Origin: Acidovorax sp. MR-S7
GTDB lineage: Bacteria; Pseudomonadota; Gammaproteobacteria; Burkholderiales; Burkholderiaceae_C
Assembly (NCBI RefSeq): GCF_000400995.2
Contig: NZ_DF238999.1
Coordinates: 1 to 64,000 of the forward strand
Reading direction: 5' to 3'
DNA length: 64,000 nucleotides
The stretch's first letter is position 1. Each line of letters opens with the position of its first letter. The position numbers and the translations under genes were made by a program. Shown piece by piece: positions 17,969 to 26,597 of the stretch. Under the pieces are notes generated by a model. That model made no database searches and was not told the origin of the DNA. It saw nothing but the letters and a program-made list of their open reading frames with translations.

Positions 17969-18751
17969 GTGACCGACTATCAAGGGCTCGACGTACAGCG
18001 ACAGGGGCATACCGCAATCATCAGGCTAAACAATCCTCCCGCTCACACTTGGACAGAGGATAGTCTGGCAGCACTAGCACGGCTTGTCAGGGACCTCAAC
18101 GAGGATCGCGAGATCTACAGCTTGGTTGTAACCGGTGCGGGAGAAAAGTTCTTTTCCGCAGGCGCAGATCTGAAGCTTTTCGCGGACGGGGACAAAGCCG
18201 TGGCGCGCGCGATGGCAAGGCGATTTGGCGAAGCCTTCGAGACTCTGGCCGGCTTTCGGGGTCTCAGTGTCGCCGCCATCAATGGCTTTGCCATGGGAGG
18301 TGGGTTGGAATGTGCGCTGGCTTGTGATCTTCGAATCGCGGAGGATCACGCTCTCATGGCTCTGCCTGAAGCCACAGTTGGACTGCTGCCCTGCGCAGGC
18401 GGCTCCCAGTGGCTTTCATGGAACGTCGGCGAAGCCTGGGCAAAGCGAATGATCCTATGCGGAGAGCGCGTTGACTCGAGCACGGCGCTGCGTATCGGTC
18501 TCGTTCAGGAGGTGGTGCCAAAAGGTGAATCACTGGATCGGGCGTTGGCAATCGCACAATCCGTTGAGCGTCAGAGCCCCACCAGTGTGGCTGCGTGTAA
18601 AAAGCTCATTCAAGCGGCACGCTCACACTCACCTTTCGCAGCGCTGGTTGCAGAGCGCGAGGCATTCGTTGATCTCTTCGATACGCAGGACCAGCGCGCA
18701 GGCGTGAGCGCGTTCCTAAACAAGCAGACCCCGCACTGGAAAAACGCTTAA
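17969..18751 (+). CDS. Enoyl-CoA hydratase/isomerase family protein
   Basis: A 260-residue crotonase with both catalytic glutamates in place, in GGGLECALACD and LPEATVGLLP, and the oxyanion-hole segments FSAGADL and AINGFAMGGG. Likely activity is hydration of an enoyl-CoA. A related reaction in sulfur pathways is hydration of a thioether-activated acyl-CoA with loss of the thiol, as in DmdD. It starts at GTG behind CGGAGAAAG, 21 bp after mmsB, but its codon use is less GC-rich than the mms genes, so it was probably joined to them later. Confidence 0.85.
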   Translation: MTDYQGLDVQRQGHTAIIRLNNPPAHTWTEDSLAALARLVRDLNEDREIYSLVVTGAGEKFFSAGADLKLFADGDKAVARAMARRFGEAFETLAGFRGLSVAAINGFAMGGGLECALACDLRIAEDHALMALPEATVGLLPCAGGSQWLSWNVGEAWAKRMILCGERVDSSTALRIGLVQEVVPKGESLDRALAIAQSVERQSPTSVAACKKLIQAARSHSPFAALVAEREAFVDLFDTQDQRAGVSAFLNKQTPHWKNA

Positions 18752-18863
18752 ATCTCGCAGATGCAGTTAGCCGGCGATCTCCGCAGTAATTGCGCAGCGC
18801 CGCTGCCGTCCTCTGACTTCTGCGAGAAGGCGAGTACAGCGAAGAATAACTGGACTTCCCGCT

Positions 18864-19535
18864 TTACGTCTCTGGATACCGACGCAAGGCGTGGAGATCC
18901 AGGACAGTTATTCGCTGATATTCCGTCTCGATTAATTTTATCTCGCGAAGGTGCCGAAGAGCCTGGCTGCACCGCTGACGAGATACACCAGCAAGCAAGG
19001 CTATCTCCTCCTGAGACACGTCAAGCAAGCTCAGGCCGGTTCCATATTCTTTCTCGTGCAGCAATGCAGCGATGGCTTGGGCAACGCGTCTTTCAATAGA
19101 AGAGCCTCGTTGCACGGCTTGACTTGCAATAAATTGACTTAGTCGATTGTTGAGCTGCTGAATCAAATAGTGCGTAAAGCTGATGCTTCTCTCGTGAAGC
19201 CAGTTGAAATCAGCAGCGGGGATTCGAACCAAACAGCTATCTCTAAGTGCCATCACATCGTATCGCAAAGGCTCGCCGCGCAAGATTGAACCCTCTCCAA
19301 ACCAATCCCCTTCGGGCAAACCGAGAAAAGCAATCCGCTGCCCATTCGTAGTCGTACTGCTCATTTGCAGTAGGCCTGCTGCGACACCCCACCAGTATTC
19401 CGGAAATGCGCCGCGCGAGAACAAGCACTCACCTCTAAAGATTCGACGTATTGAGGCAGAAGAGAGAACTTGTTCCCGCTCGCAGATTTTCAAGCGAGCA
19501 AACCAGCGACTCGAATCAAGTACACGGCTTAACAT
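18864..19535 (-). CDS. Crp/Fnr-family transcriptional regulator
   Basis: A 223-residue protein with an N-terminal cyclic-nucleotide-binding-type beta-roll (GDWFGEGSILRGEPLRYDVMAL) and a C-terminal winged helix (VSQEEIALLAGVSRQRCSQALRHLREIKLI). The cysteine cluster of FNR proteins is absent, so it is not an obvious oxygen sensor. ATG 19535 has GAAGAG upstream and gives the usual family length; a start at 19616 would add 27 residues and lacks a ribosome site. It is convergent with the enoyl-CoA hydratase gene and lies downstream of the long sulfur operon, so it may co-regulate it. Confidence 0.8.
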   Translation of the reverse strand: MLSRVLDSSRWFARLKICEREQVLSSASIRRIFRGECLFSRGAFPEYWWGVAAGLLQMSSTTTNGQRIAFLGLPEGDWFGEGSILRGEPLRYDVMALRDSCLVRIPAADFNWLHERSISFTHYLIQQLNNRLSQFIASQAVQRGSSIERRVAQAIAALLHEKEYGTGLSLLDVSQEEIALLAGVSRQRCSQALRHLREIKLIETEYQRITVLDLHALRRYPET

Positions 19536-19781
19536 CGCATGCTCTTCACCAGAAGCCACGCTGCACTCGTTCGATGCTCTGGTACTCAAGGTGTCTAGCG
19601 ATATCCGAATGAACATGGAGACGCGATTGAAATCGCGCCCCCATGTGGTAGCCTACTCGCTGCACATGGACGCGATGGCAAGAATCTTCGGGCCGACGAT
19701 GAGTTCCCTTCTCGCCCGGCGCAATGAGCTCCTCGCGCGCTGTGTGCGTACATCGGGAATGGCAGTCCAACAAGTCGGCTC
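19536..19781. other. Intergenic stretch between the Crp-like and YeiH genes
   Basis: About 246 bp upstream of the Crp-like gene and downstream of the YeiH operon end. It must hold the promoter of the regulator and may hold the operon terminator. I see no clear stem-loop with a T run and no gene. Confidence 0.35.
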
Positions 19782-20828
19782 TCAACGTTGTCTCAGATAG
19801 AGCAGCCCCAGAACGATCGCCGCAAGCCAGAGCGTTTCAATAACAATGAGCGCGATAGGCCGCCACCCCGCATTGGTCAGCTCACGAAACGAGGTTTTCA
19901 GCCCGAGAGCCGCGACTGCCAAAATAAGCAGCAACTGAGACATCTCGCTCAACCCGCGCACTGCTACCTGCGGCAGAAAATGGAAGGAATTGATACCGAC
20001 CATAACTATGAATAGCAGCAGAAACCAGGGAACCAAAGGCGGAGATTTCTTTGCATCTGGAGATGCTTCTTGGCCTTTCGAGCGTTTGAATGCCAAGGCC
20101 GTGAGAAAAACGACCACGGTAAGGAGTGCGACACGGAAGAGCTTAACAACCGTCGCGACGTCACCGGTTTCCTGTCCGAGCGTATAGCCTGCCCCAACTA
20201 CCTGCGCAACGTCGTGAATGGTGCCTCCAATGAAAACCCCTGCGATCTGTGCCTGTAGGCCCAATCCACTGGATAGCAAAGGATAAAGGACCATGGCGAT
20301 AGTCGACATCACCGTCACAGAGACAACCACCATCAAGGTATGACGGTCGCCATCTTTCTCCTTCGGCAGCACGGCAGATATTGCCAAAGCCGCCGACGCG
20401 CCGCAGATGGCAACTGCGCCACCGGCAAGTACGCTTTGGGCCGGCGAGAAGCGCAGGCGCCTACCGACAAAAACAGCTAAGCCGATCGTAGTGGCCACTC
20501 CCACAACGACGATCAATGCAGTACTCCAGCCGAGCTGAATAATTTGCTGAGCTGTGATCCGTGCACCGAGCAGGCCAACGCCTAGCCGAAGCAGTGTACG
20601 GGCACAGAACTCGATGCCTGGCGCACTACGGGGCTCCTCACTCACGTGGTGCAGAGCAACGCCGATCAGCAGGGCGTACAGGAAGACGGGACCGCCATAC
20701 TGTGACGTCGCGAGTGCAGCTGCGGCTGCGACAACTGCCGACAGCCCGATGCCTGGAAAGAGGCGAAGATGGCGAGCGAACCATGTTCGCTTATGCAAGG
20801 CTTGGGCGTCGGTGATATGCCGAAACAT
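19782..20828 (-). CDS. YeiH/UPF0324 family putative sulfate (sulfite) exporter, second copy
   Basis: A 348-residue membrane protein, paralogue of the gene at 4632-5645, with the same motifs: GGPVFLYALLIGVAL, FCARTLLRLGVGLLGARIT, GGAVAICGASAALAISAVLP and GGTIHDVAQVVGAG. It is the last gene of the minus-strand run and starts 6 bp after the thiol dioxygenase gene, so the two are translationally close. Export of sulfite or sulfate made from the dioxygenase product is the likely role. Confidence 0.85.
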   Translation of the reverse strand: MFRHITDAQALHKRTWFARHLRLFPGIGLSAVVAAAAALATSQYGGPVFLYALLIGVALHHVSEEPRSAPGIEFCARTLLRLGVGLLGARITAQQIIQLGWSTALIVVVGVATTIGLAVFVGRRLRFSPAQSVLAGGAVAICGASAALAISAVLPKEKDGDRHTLMVVVSVTVMSTIAMVLYPLLSSGLGLQAQIAGVFIGGTIHDVAQVVGAGYTLGQETGDVATVVKLFRVALLTVVVFLTALAFKRSKGQEASPDAKKSPPLVPWFLLLFIVMVGINSFHFLPQVAVRGLSEMSQLLLILAVAALGLKTSFRELTNAGWRPIALIVIETLWLAAIVLGLLYLRQR

Positions 20829-20834
20829 TGCAGG

Positions 20835-21398
20835 TCACGATTCCAGCGAAACGATGAACGGCGACGCCGTATTGCTTTCGAGGTCGTACTTCGATCGCGC
20901 AGTGTGATTGATGTGCTTGCCGTAGATGTGCAGCGAAACACTTACGCTGTCTCCGTCATTCCAGACGCCATGGATCATTCCACTCGGCATTGCAACAACG
21001 TCACCCTCAGAGTAGACGTTCTGTCCGACCTTTCTCAGTTCCGCGTAGCCGGTTTGAGTTCCATCATCCACCCGCTTGTAGAAATCGTTGCGCTCGGGTC
21101 CGTCCACCCCTGCAACTACCGCCCATGTGCCATGGTCGTGCGGTGCGGCTCCGCGACCAGGCAGCCAGGCGATGGCCATGACGGCAAGCGAGTGGTCGGG
21201 CTCTTCGTGAAGCATATGCACGCCAAAGCCTTGCTCTTCGCTGGCACCGTACAACTTTTCTGTCAGCCAGCAATCCTTCGCTTGCACCGCCTTCAACGCC
21301 AGCGGCCGCACCTGGTGCAGGATTTCCAGCTCGTCGCTTACGGTTGCTTGAATCCGGCGCAAGTCCTCGACTAATTCTGCGATGGTGTAGGAGACCAT
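20835..21398 (-). CDS. Thiol dioxygenase of the cysteine dioxygenase family (cupin)
   Basis: A 187-residue cupin. The iron-binding histidines are His87 and His89 in PHDHGTW and His143 in GMIHGVW. The Ser155-His157-Tyr159 series matches the Ser-His-Tyr triad of cysteine dioxygenases. Such enzymes add O2 to a thiol to give a sulfinate. It is clearly divergent from the second family member at 24769-25341, so the two likely act on different thiols. Family membership is firm. The thiol could be cysteine, 3-mercaptopropionate or a larger mercapto acid. Confidence 0.8.
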   Translation of the reverse strand: MVSYTIAELVEDLRRIQATVSDELEILHQVRPLALKAVQAKDCWLTEKLYGASEEQGFGVHMLHEEPDHSLAVMAIAWLPGRGAAPHDHGTWAVVAGVDGPERNDFYKRVDDGTQTGYAELRKVGQNVYSEGDVVAMPSGMIHGVWNDGDSVSVSLHIYGKHINHTARSKYDLESNTASPFIVSLES

Positions 21399-21417
21399 TG
21401 TTTACTACTCCCTGAGC

Positions 21418-22389
21418 TTAAAGAGTGATGTTGGCGGCTTGAATGATCTTCTTGAACTTTGCGCCTTCGGAAGAGATCCATTCAGCGGTCCGTCCGATCG
21501 TCATCGTCGGGTCGACATAGTTGCCAAGCGCTTCGAGCCGAGACCGGAGGGAATCGCGCTGCATAGCCGCGAGCAGCTGCTTTGACAAGATTTGCTTGGC
21601 ATTTGCGGGTGTGCCGGCCGGCCCCACCAACGCTGTCCATGCCACGCACTCGTAGTCAGGCACCACTTCAGACACCGCCGGGATGTCGGGGAAGTTCGGC
21701 AACCTCTTTAGCGACGATACGGCCAGAGCCCGCAGCCTTCCACTGCGAATCTGGGCACTTGATGACGGGATGCTGTCGAACATGCACTGAATCTGCCCCC
21801 CCATCAGGTCATTCATCGCGGGAACGGAACCCTTGTAGGGGATATGCATGAGCTTGGCACCCGTCATCAACTTCAGCAGTTCCATGCCAAGATGATTGGT
21901 CACTCCCGCGCCACCCGAGCCATAGTCGATGTTCTCGGTCTTCGTGGCAGCCAGAAGATCTTGCAACGTGGTGAACTTGGAATCCGCCCGAACCGTCAGC
22001 AGCATGGGAGCGACCCCTCCCATCGTGATTGCATCGAGGTCCTTGGTAGGGTCGTAGCCTGCATTCTTGTAGAGGTACGGTGCGATTCCGAGATTTCCAC
22101 TGCCGCCCCACAGCAGCGTGTAGCCGTCGGCCTTTGCCCTCGTCACCGTATTGACGGCGAGCATGCTGCCTGCCCCCGGCTTGTTGTCTATGATGAATGG
22201 CTGTCCAAGGTTGCGGGACAATTCGTCCGCGAATGCCCTCGCCACGACGTCCGTCGTCTGCCCTGCAGGAAATCCGACGACAATCGTGGTCGCCCGGTTC
22301 GGCCAGCTTTCGGTGCTTTGAGCCTGAGCCATCGACGCAAAAGGCGCAGCGCCGAGCGCAGCGAGAAGTGAGCGGCGAGTCTTGTCCAT
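21418..22389 (-). CDS. Bug-family tripartite tricarboxylate transporter substrate-binding protein
   Basis: A 323-residue Bug receptor: signal peptide (LLAALGAAPFASMAQA), VVGFPAGQTTDVVARAFA, FIIDNKPGAGSMLAVNTV, DGYTLLWGGSGN and MHIPYKGSVPAMNDLMGGQ. It lies 19 bp upstream of the thiol dioxygenase gene on the same strand, so it likely binds a sulfur-containing carboxylate handled by this operon. A ribosome site (AGGAGAC) precedes the ATG. Confidence 0.9.
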   Translation of the reverse strand: MDKTRRSLLAALGAAPFASMAQAQSTESWPNRATTIVVGFPAGQTTDVVARAFADELSRNLGQPFIIDNKPGAGSMLAVNTVTRAKADGYTLLWGGSGNLGIAPYLYKNAGYDPTKDLDAITMGGVAPMLLTVRADSKFTTLQDLLAATKTENIDYGSGGAGVTNHLGMELLKLMTGAKLMHIPYKGSVPAMNDLMGGQIQCMFDSIPSSSAQIRSGRLRALAVSSLKRLPNFPDIPAVSEVVPDYECVAWTALVGPAGTPANAKQILSKQLLAAMQRDSLRSRLEALGNYVDPTMTIGRTAEWISSEGAKFKKIIQAANITL

Positions 22390-22589
22390 GGTGTCTCCTT
22401 TGTATTGGTGCTTTCGTGCGAACTACCACGAAACTCTACAAGGCGATCCTTGGTTCAGGAATTCGAGATTTCTGAAAGCGGCATTCACCAGCCCTGAACA
22501 ACCACCGCCTTGGAGCGTAAACGCTGGGGTCTCTGCAAAAACGAGAACCGAATGGCGTGCAGATGCCAGCTGACAGCAACTTGCCCACT
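22390..22589. other. 200-bp gap inside the minus-strand gene run
   Basis: The only long gap in the run from 30682 to 19782; other neighbours are within about 70 bp or overlap. It may carry an internal promoter for the Bug, dioxygenase and YeiH genes. No repeat or gene was recognised. Confidence 0.35.
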
Positions 22590-23573
22590 TCAACCCGGTA
22601 CGAGTACCACCTTTCCCACCACCTGGCGGCCAGCGATTCGCCGCATCGCCTCCTTGGCGTCAGACAGCGAGTACGTCGCCGATACATGAGGTCGAATCCG
22701 CCCGTCGACTTGCCACTGCAGCAGCGTCTCGAGGTTCACCCTCGCCTGAGGCCAGAAGCGGTCTCTCCAGACGTCATAACGCACGCCGCGGAGGTCATAG
22801 CTCTTGAGAAGTGGATGGTTTATTTGCAGAGTAGGAATGCGGCCACTGGCAAAACCGATGGCCATGTATCGCCCCATCCAAGCCATACATCGGATAGCCT
22901 CATCGAACGCATCACCTCCTACTGGGTCGAAAGTGACATCGACACCCCGGCCTTCGGTGGCGTCCTTCACGACCTCCCGCCAGCCTTGATCCGCATAGAT
23001 CACAGTACTTTCTGCGCCATGCGCCGCTGCCAGATCACACTTTGCTCGTGTACTCGCCGCGGCGATAACGCGTGCGCCCATGGCTTTTCCGACCTGCACT
23101 GCGGCCAAACCCACTCCCCCGGATGCACCGAGCACCAGCAAGCTCTCTCCTGCTTCTAGTTGCGCACGCTGCCGCAATGCATATAAAACTGTCCCGTAGA
23201 CAACGGGGGTCGCCGCAGCCTCAACGAAGGAGATGCTTTCAGGCAGCCTCAGAACGCGCTCCTCGGTCACCACAATCTCCTCGGCAAATGCCCCGCCAGC
23301 TATGTCGCTCACAATCACAACACGATCATCGACTGCGATACTTTCTACTTCGGCACCAACTTCAGTGACTATCCCAGCGGCCTCTCCGCCAGGAATCCAC
23401 GGCAAGGTTGGCCGGACCTGATACCTTCCACACACTTTCAGAATGTCGGGAAAGTTCACTCCTGCAGCCATTGAACGAACCCTGACTTCGCGTTGGCCAA
23501 GCGGGCGCACGCCAACATCCTCAAAGCTCAAATCATCGATTCCAGTGAATTTCCGACAGACGATAGCTTTCAT
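22590..23573 (-). CDS. NADPH:quinone reductase-like (zinc-free MDR) oxidoreductase
   Basis: A 327-residue medium-chain dehydrogenase/reductase. The GroES-like N-terminal domain (GVNFPDILKVCGRYQ, PWIPGGEAAGIV) is followed by the nucleotide-binding fold with LGASGGVGLAAVQVGKAMGARVIAAAS. The zinc ligands of alcohol dehydrogenases are absent, which places it with quinone oxidoreductase or enoyl reductase types. It may reduce an enoyl-CoA or a quinone. The ATG at 23573 is used; one at 23591 would add six residues. A 200-bp gap follows it, so the operon may restart at the Bug gene. Confidence 0.82.
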   Translation of the reverse strand: MKAIVCRKFTGIDDLSFEDVGVRPLGQREVRVRSMAAGVNFPDILKVCGRYQVRPTLPWIPGGEAAGIVTEVGAEVESIAVDDRVVIVSDIAGGAFAEEIVVTEERVLRLPESISFVEAAATPVVYGTVLYALRQRAQLEAGESLLVLGASGGVGLAAVQVGKAMGARVIAAASTRAKCDLAAAHGAESTVIYADQGWREVVKDATEGRGVDVTFDPVGGDAFDEAIRCMAWMGRYMAIGFASGRIPTLQINHPLLKSYDLRGVRYDVWRDRFWPQARVNLETLLQWQVDGRIRPHVSATYSLSDAKEAMRRIAGRQVVGKVVLVPG

Positions 23574-23596
23574 AGCAACAGGCCCGATCACAGCAG

Positions 23597-23947
23597 CTAG
23601 GCTGCCTTCATCTCATTGAATGCTTCCAGCGCTCGCAGAGAGTAGACATACGCCGCGCCCGCATTGAGCGCCATCGCAGTGCCCAGCGCATCACTGACCT
23701 CAGCCTCAGTCGCACCTGCCTGCACTGCGGCCGCCGCATGCGATGAGATACAACCGTCGCAACGCGTCGTGACCGCAACAGCAAGCGCGATCAACTCGCG
23801 CATCTTTGGCTCCAGCGCACCGTTGCTCCCCTGTGCAGCCGCCAGATTTCGATACGCTTCAAGCATCTTTGGATTGGTGCCCCCGAGCAGCGAGTGAGAT
23901 CGCTTCAGCGAAGTCAACAATTCGCGCCAATTCATGAACAAAGACAT
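23597..23947 (-). CDS. Carboxymuconolactone decarboxylase/AhpD-like protein
   Basis: A 116-residue single-domain protein of the carboxymuconolactone decarboxylase family. The signature helix with CDGCISSHAAAAVQAGATEAEVSDAL has the CxxC and histidine of AhpD-type redox proteins. The ATG at 23947 (MSLFMNWRELL) is preferred over 24016. In this operon it could handle peroxide or disulfide stress from thiol chemistry; this is an inference. A related, longer protein is encoded at 12527-13153. Confidence 0.8.
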   Translation of the reverse strand: MSLFMNWRELLTSLKRSHSLLGGTNPKMLEAYRNLAAAQGSNGALEPKMRELIALAVAVTTRCDGCISSHAAAAVQAGATEAEVSDALGTAMALNAGAAYVYSLRALEAFNEMKAA

Positions 23948-23993
23948 AGGGAAATTCTCCAGATTTGATGTGCTGCCACTAAATGCAGGAGAG

Positions 23994-24776
23994 CTATGCG
24001 GGGTGGCTGCCCGCATGTCGCTTCTTCAGCGACTGCTCAACGTATGTTTCAATCCGCTGTTTCAGCCCCTTGCGGGCGGCGGATGAAACCAGGGCAGCGA
24101 GGTCGTGCGCATCGTCTGCCTGGGAATTTCCTTCGATGGCTGAGCGCAGTAGAAGATCATCAGAAGCATGCTCTTCATTGATGAGCCTCTGGCACTCGCT
24201 GGTCGTTAGCGCTTGACGAAGCTCGCCGGTTGCCAAGCCGTGCAGCAGCGCCTCCGTGACCGATATCGTTGTAGCTCCTTCAATCCAATGCCGCGCTTGC
24301 ACCCGCCCGACCAACGAGACGAGGCGTCGGGTCCCTAGGACCAAGCCAAATCCGCGGGCGCCGGGGAAGGAGAAAGTGGTGTCCGGAGCCGCCAGTCGGT
24401 GTTGGCATGCTGCGAACAGATCTGCGCCAGCCCCAACTGTCCGACCATGGGCGACTGCAATCGTGATGAACTTGGCGCGATGCACGCGTTGGAGCAGCAT
24501 CTCTATCCGCGCGAATCGGGCGAGTAGAGAGTCGTCAGTCTCTTCTGCTAGATTGGATAGATCGAATCCCGTGCAGAAATGCTTGCCCTCCCCCGCCAGC
24601 ATCACCACTCTGGCGTCACCCTCCTCACATTTATCGAGCGCAGCATTGAGGGCATCCACCATATCGCGAGACACAGCGTTCCCGGTGCTGGGCCGGTCGA
24701 GCGTCACGCGCCAGACGCTTCCCTCTGATGTCACGCGAACCAGCGGCTTGCATACAAGGGAAGCGGACTCAGACAT
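23994..24776 (-). CDS. Crotonase-fold protein lacking the usual catalytic glutamates
   Basis: A 260-residue enoyl-CoA hydratase/isomerase family protein. The oxyanion-hole segments are present (FCTGFDLSNL and AHGRTVGAGADLFAACQ). Where hydratases have two glutamates it has Asp/Leu in GAGADLFAACQ and Gly in SFPGARGFGL, so simple hydration is unlikely. Crotonases without these residues can act as lyases, isomerases or hydrolases. Its first codons overlap the end of the thiol dioxygenase gene by 8 bp, so the two are probably translationally coupled. That link makes a C-S-cleaving or thioester role attractive but unproven. Confidence 0.75.
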   Translation of the reverse strand: MSESASLVCKPLVRVTSEGSVWRVTLDRPSTGNAVSRDMVDALNAALDKCEEGDARVVMLAGEGKHFCTGFDLSNLAEETDDSLLARFARIEMLLQRVHRAKFITIAVAHGRTVGAGADLFAACQHRLAAPDTTFSFPGARGFGLVLGTRRLVSLVGRVQARHWIEGATTISVTEALLHGLATGELRQALTTSECQRLINEEHASDDLLLRSAIEGNSQADDAHDLAALVSSAARKGLKQRIETYVEQSLKKRHAGSHPA

Positions 24777-25341
24777 TAGCGTATCCCGATACGAATTCCT
24801 TGGCTGCGCCCGTGCTGATGTCGAAGACGTGTCTGCGTTGCTTCCCGATGTCGACGCCGTAGGCGTGTATGCTGATCGAGACCCTATCGTCGTACGCGTT
24901 ACGAACCAAATGGATATCGCCGAGAGTCGGGGATACAGCAGTCACGTCTCCCGGCCGAAGCATCTCTTCATCAAGGGCGACGAGACGCTCGCCATCACGC
25001 CTGTAGCTTTGCCCAACCTCAGCTCCTCGCAGCATACCGATGACGCCCCATGTTCCATGGTCATGCACAGGTGTACGCTGCCCAGGGCCCCAGACAAAGC
25101 TCACTATGCTGAAGCGACCATTAGGATCGGCGTAAAGAAGATACTGCTGGTAGTACAAAGGATGGGGCTTGCAGAACTCAGGTGCGAGCCAGCTGTCTTT
25201 CGAAACTAGTGTCCGCATTCCCTCTACAACTAGCGAGAGAACATCAGCTTCGGAGTTGGCTTTGACGGCCTCATCGACTGTGGCGATAAAGCGGCTCAGC
25301 GCATTGCTGGCTGCACTCGGACTTGTTGATTGCACTGTCAT
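24769..25341 (-). CDS. Thiol dioxygenase, likely 3-mercaptopropionate dioxygenase (cysteine dioxygenase family)
   Basis: A 190-residue cupin. The iron histidines are His93 and His95 in TPVHDHGTWGV and His144 in GDIHLV; the Ser157-His159-Tyr161 triad is present. The sequence around LRPGDVTAVSPTLGDIH and VSISIHAYGVDIG, and the C-terminal FVSGY, are what I recall from bacterial 3-mercaptopropionate dioxygenases rather than mammalian cysteine dioxygenases. Product would be 3-sulfinopropionate, the substrate chain for the Act/Acd-like pair at 1629-4037. It lies between a CaiB/BaiF gene (67 bp) and an overlapping crotonase gene. A close homologue acting on cysteine cannot be excluded. Confidence 0.8.
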   Translation of the reverse strand: MTVQSTSPSAASNALSRFIATVDEAVKANSEADVLSLVVEGMRTLVSKDSWLAPEFCKPHPLYYQQYLLYADPNGRFSIVSFVWGPGQRTPVHDHGTWGVIGMLRGAEVGQSYRRDGERLVALDEEMLRPGDVTAVSPTLGDIHLVRNAYDDRVSISIHAYGVDIGKQRRHVFDISTGAAKEFVSGYANV

Positions 25342-25408
25342 GGGAGGACTCGCGTCTGGTTATTCAATGATGTCTTGTTCATGGTTTCGGATGTGACACG
25401 CGAGCCTC

Positions 25409-26578
25409 TCAAGTGCTCCCGCTACTCACCGCGTAGATGCCGCGCAACGCCTCCGAATCTGCGCCCAGCGCTGGAGGTGCTCCATAGACAGGGAGACTTC
25501 TCCCATTGATACGAATCGGAGACGCAAATGTGCGTGTCAACCTCCCCCCGGGGAGCGCGATATCGCGTACCCAACCCATTGCCTCGACCTGCGGATCGGC
25601 AAGCGCTTCTTCATAGGTGTTGATGCGCGAGTGAGGCACTCCTGCGACCTTGAAGGTTTCGATCCAGAAATCGACCGGCTTCTCGACGAAGTGACTCTCA
25701 AGGATCTCTTTGAGCGCCACTTGGTTTTGAGCTCGCAGAGTAGGTGTGAGGAAGCGCGCGTCCTGGGTGAGTTGCAGTTCGCCCACGGCACTAGCGACGG
25801 CTCTCCAAAGCCCGTCGTTTCCAGCTGCGATCGCAAAGTGCCCGTCTGCAGCCCGGTACGCCTGATATGGGGCATTCCTCGGATGGGCCGATCCAAGCTT
25901 TCCAGGACTTCTTCCTGTCCCGAAGTATTCGCTGGTTTGAAGCGCTCCGATGGCCAGCGAGCATCCGAACATTGGAACATCGATGTGCATGCCGACGCCG
26001 CTTTGCTTTGCCTTTGCAAGTGCGCTGACTACGGCGAATGCTCCGTACAGCCCAGATGCGAAGTCGGCGACAGGCACCCCGCACTTTACTGGGGCTTCCG
26101 ACTCTCCGGTAACGCTCATAACCCCTGCAGCAGCCTGAATCGTCAGGTCAAAACCACCCTCCTTTGAGCGAGGACCGATTTGGCCGTACGCAGAGATCGA
26201 GCAGTAGACCAAGGAAGCGTTCCCCTTCGAAAGAGATTCATAGCCTAGCCCCAGCCGATCCATCACTCCCGGCCGATTGTTCTCTATGACGATATCGGCT
26301 TGCGCGCACAGCCGCTGCGCAATCAAGACATCCTCATGCTGCTTAAGGTCGAGCACGAAGGAGCGCTTGTTCCGGTTCACCGATGCGAAGTTTTCGCTGA
26401 AGCCATTGTTGATGGGCGGCCAAGTACGCAGTGCATCTCCGGAAGGAGGCTCGACCTTGATGACGTCGGCGCCCATGTCTGCGAGCAGCATGCCGCAGAA
26501 GGGACCGGCCGCGACCGCACAGAATTCCACGACGCGAACGCCGGCCAGAGGAAGATCATCCTTGCTTAACTCGGTCAT
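25409..26578 (-). CDS. CaiB/BaiF family III CoA-transferase
   Basis: A 389-residue family III CoA-transferase: AGVRVVEFCAVAAGPFCGMLLADMGADVIKVEPP at the start, NRNKRSFVLDLK, and the catalytic aspartate in CGVPVADFASGLYG. It would move CoA between acids, probably to activate a mercapto- or sulfino-acid for the enzymes next to it. It is one of six CaiB/BaiF proteins in the window, the third in a row in this operon (19 bp after the racemase-like gene). Confidence 0.88.
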   Translation of the reverse strand: MTELSKDDLPLAGVRVVEFCAVAAGPFCGMLLADMGADVIKVEPPSGDALRTWPPINNGFSENFASVNRNKRSFVLDLKQHEDVLIAQRLCAQADIVIENNRPGVMDRLGLGYESLSKGNASLVYCSISAYGQIGPRSKEGGFDLTIQAAAGVMSVTGESEAPVKCGVPVADFASGLYGAFAVVSALAKAKQSGVGMHIDVPMFGCSLAIGALQTSEYFGTGRSPGKLGSAHPRNAPYQAYRAADGHFAIAAGNDGLWRAVASAVGELQLTQDARFLTPTLRAQNQVALKEILESHFVEKPVDFWIETFKVAGVPHSRINTYEEALADPQVEAMGWVRDIALPGGRLTRTFASPIRINGRSLPVYGAPPALGADSEALRGIYAVSSGST

Positions 26579-26597
26579 TTTTTTCCCTTAAGCTCAA

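Noticed and set aside
18753-18828. 8-bp inverted repeat (CTCGCAGA / TCTGCGAG) between the hydratase and Crp-like genes as a terminator
   Set aside because: About 60 bp between the arms and no T run; not a convincing terminator.
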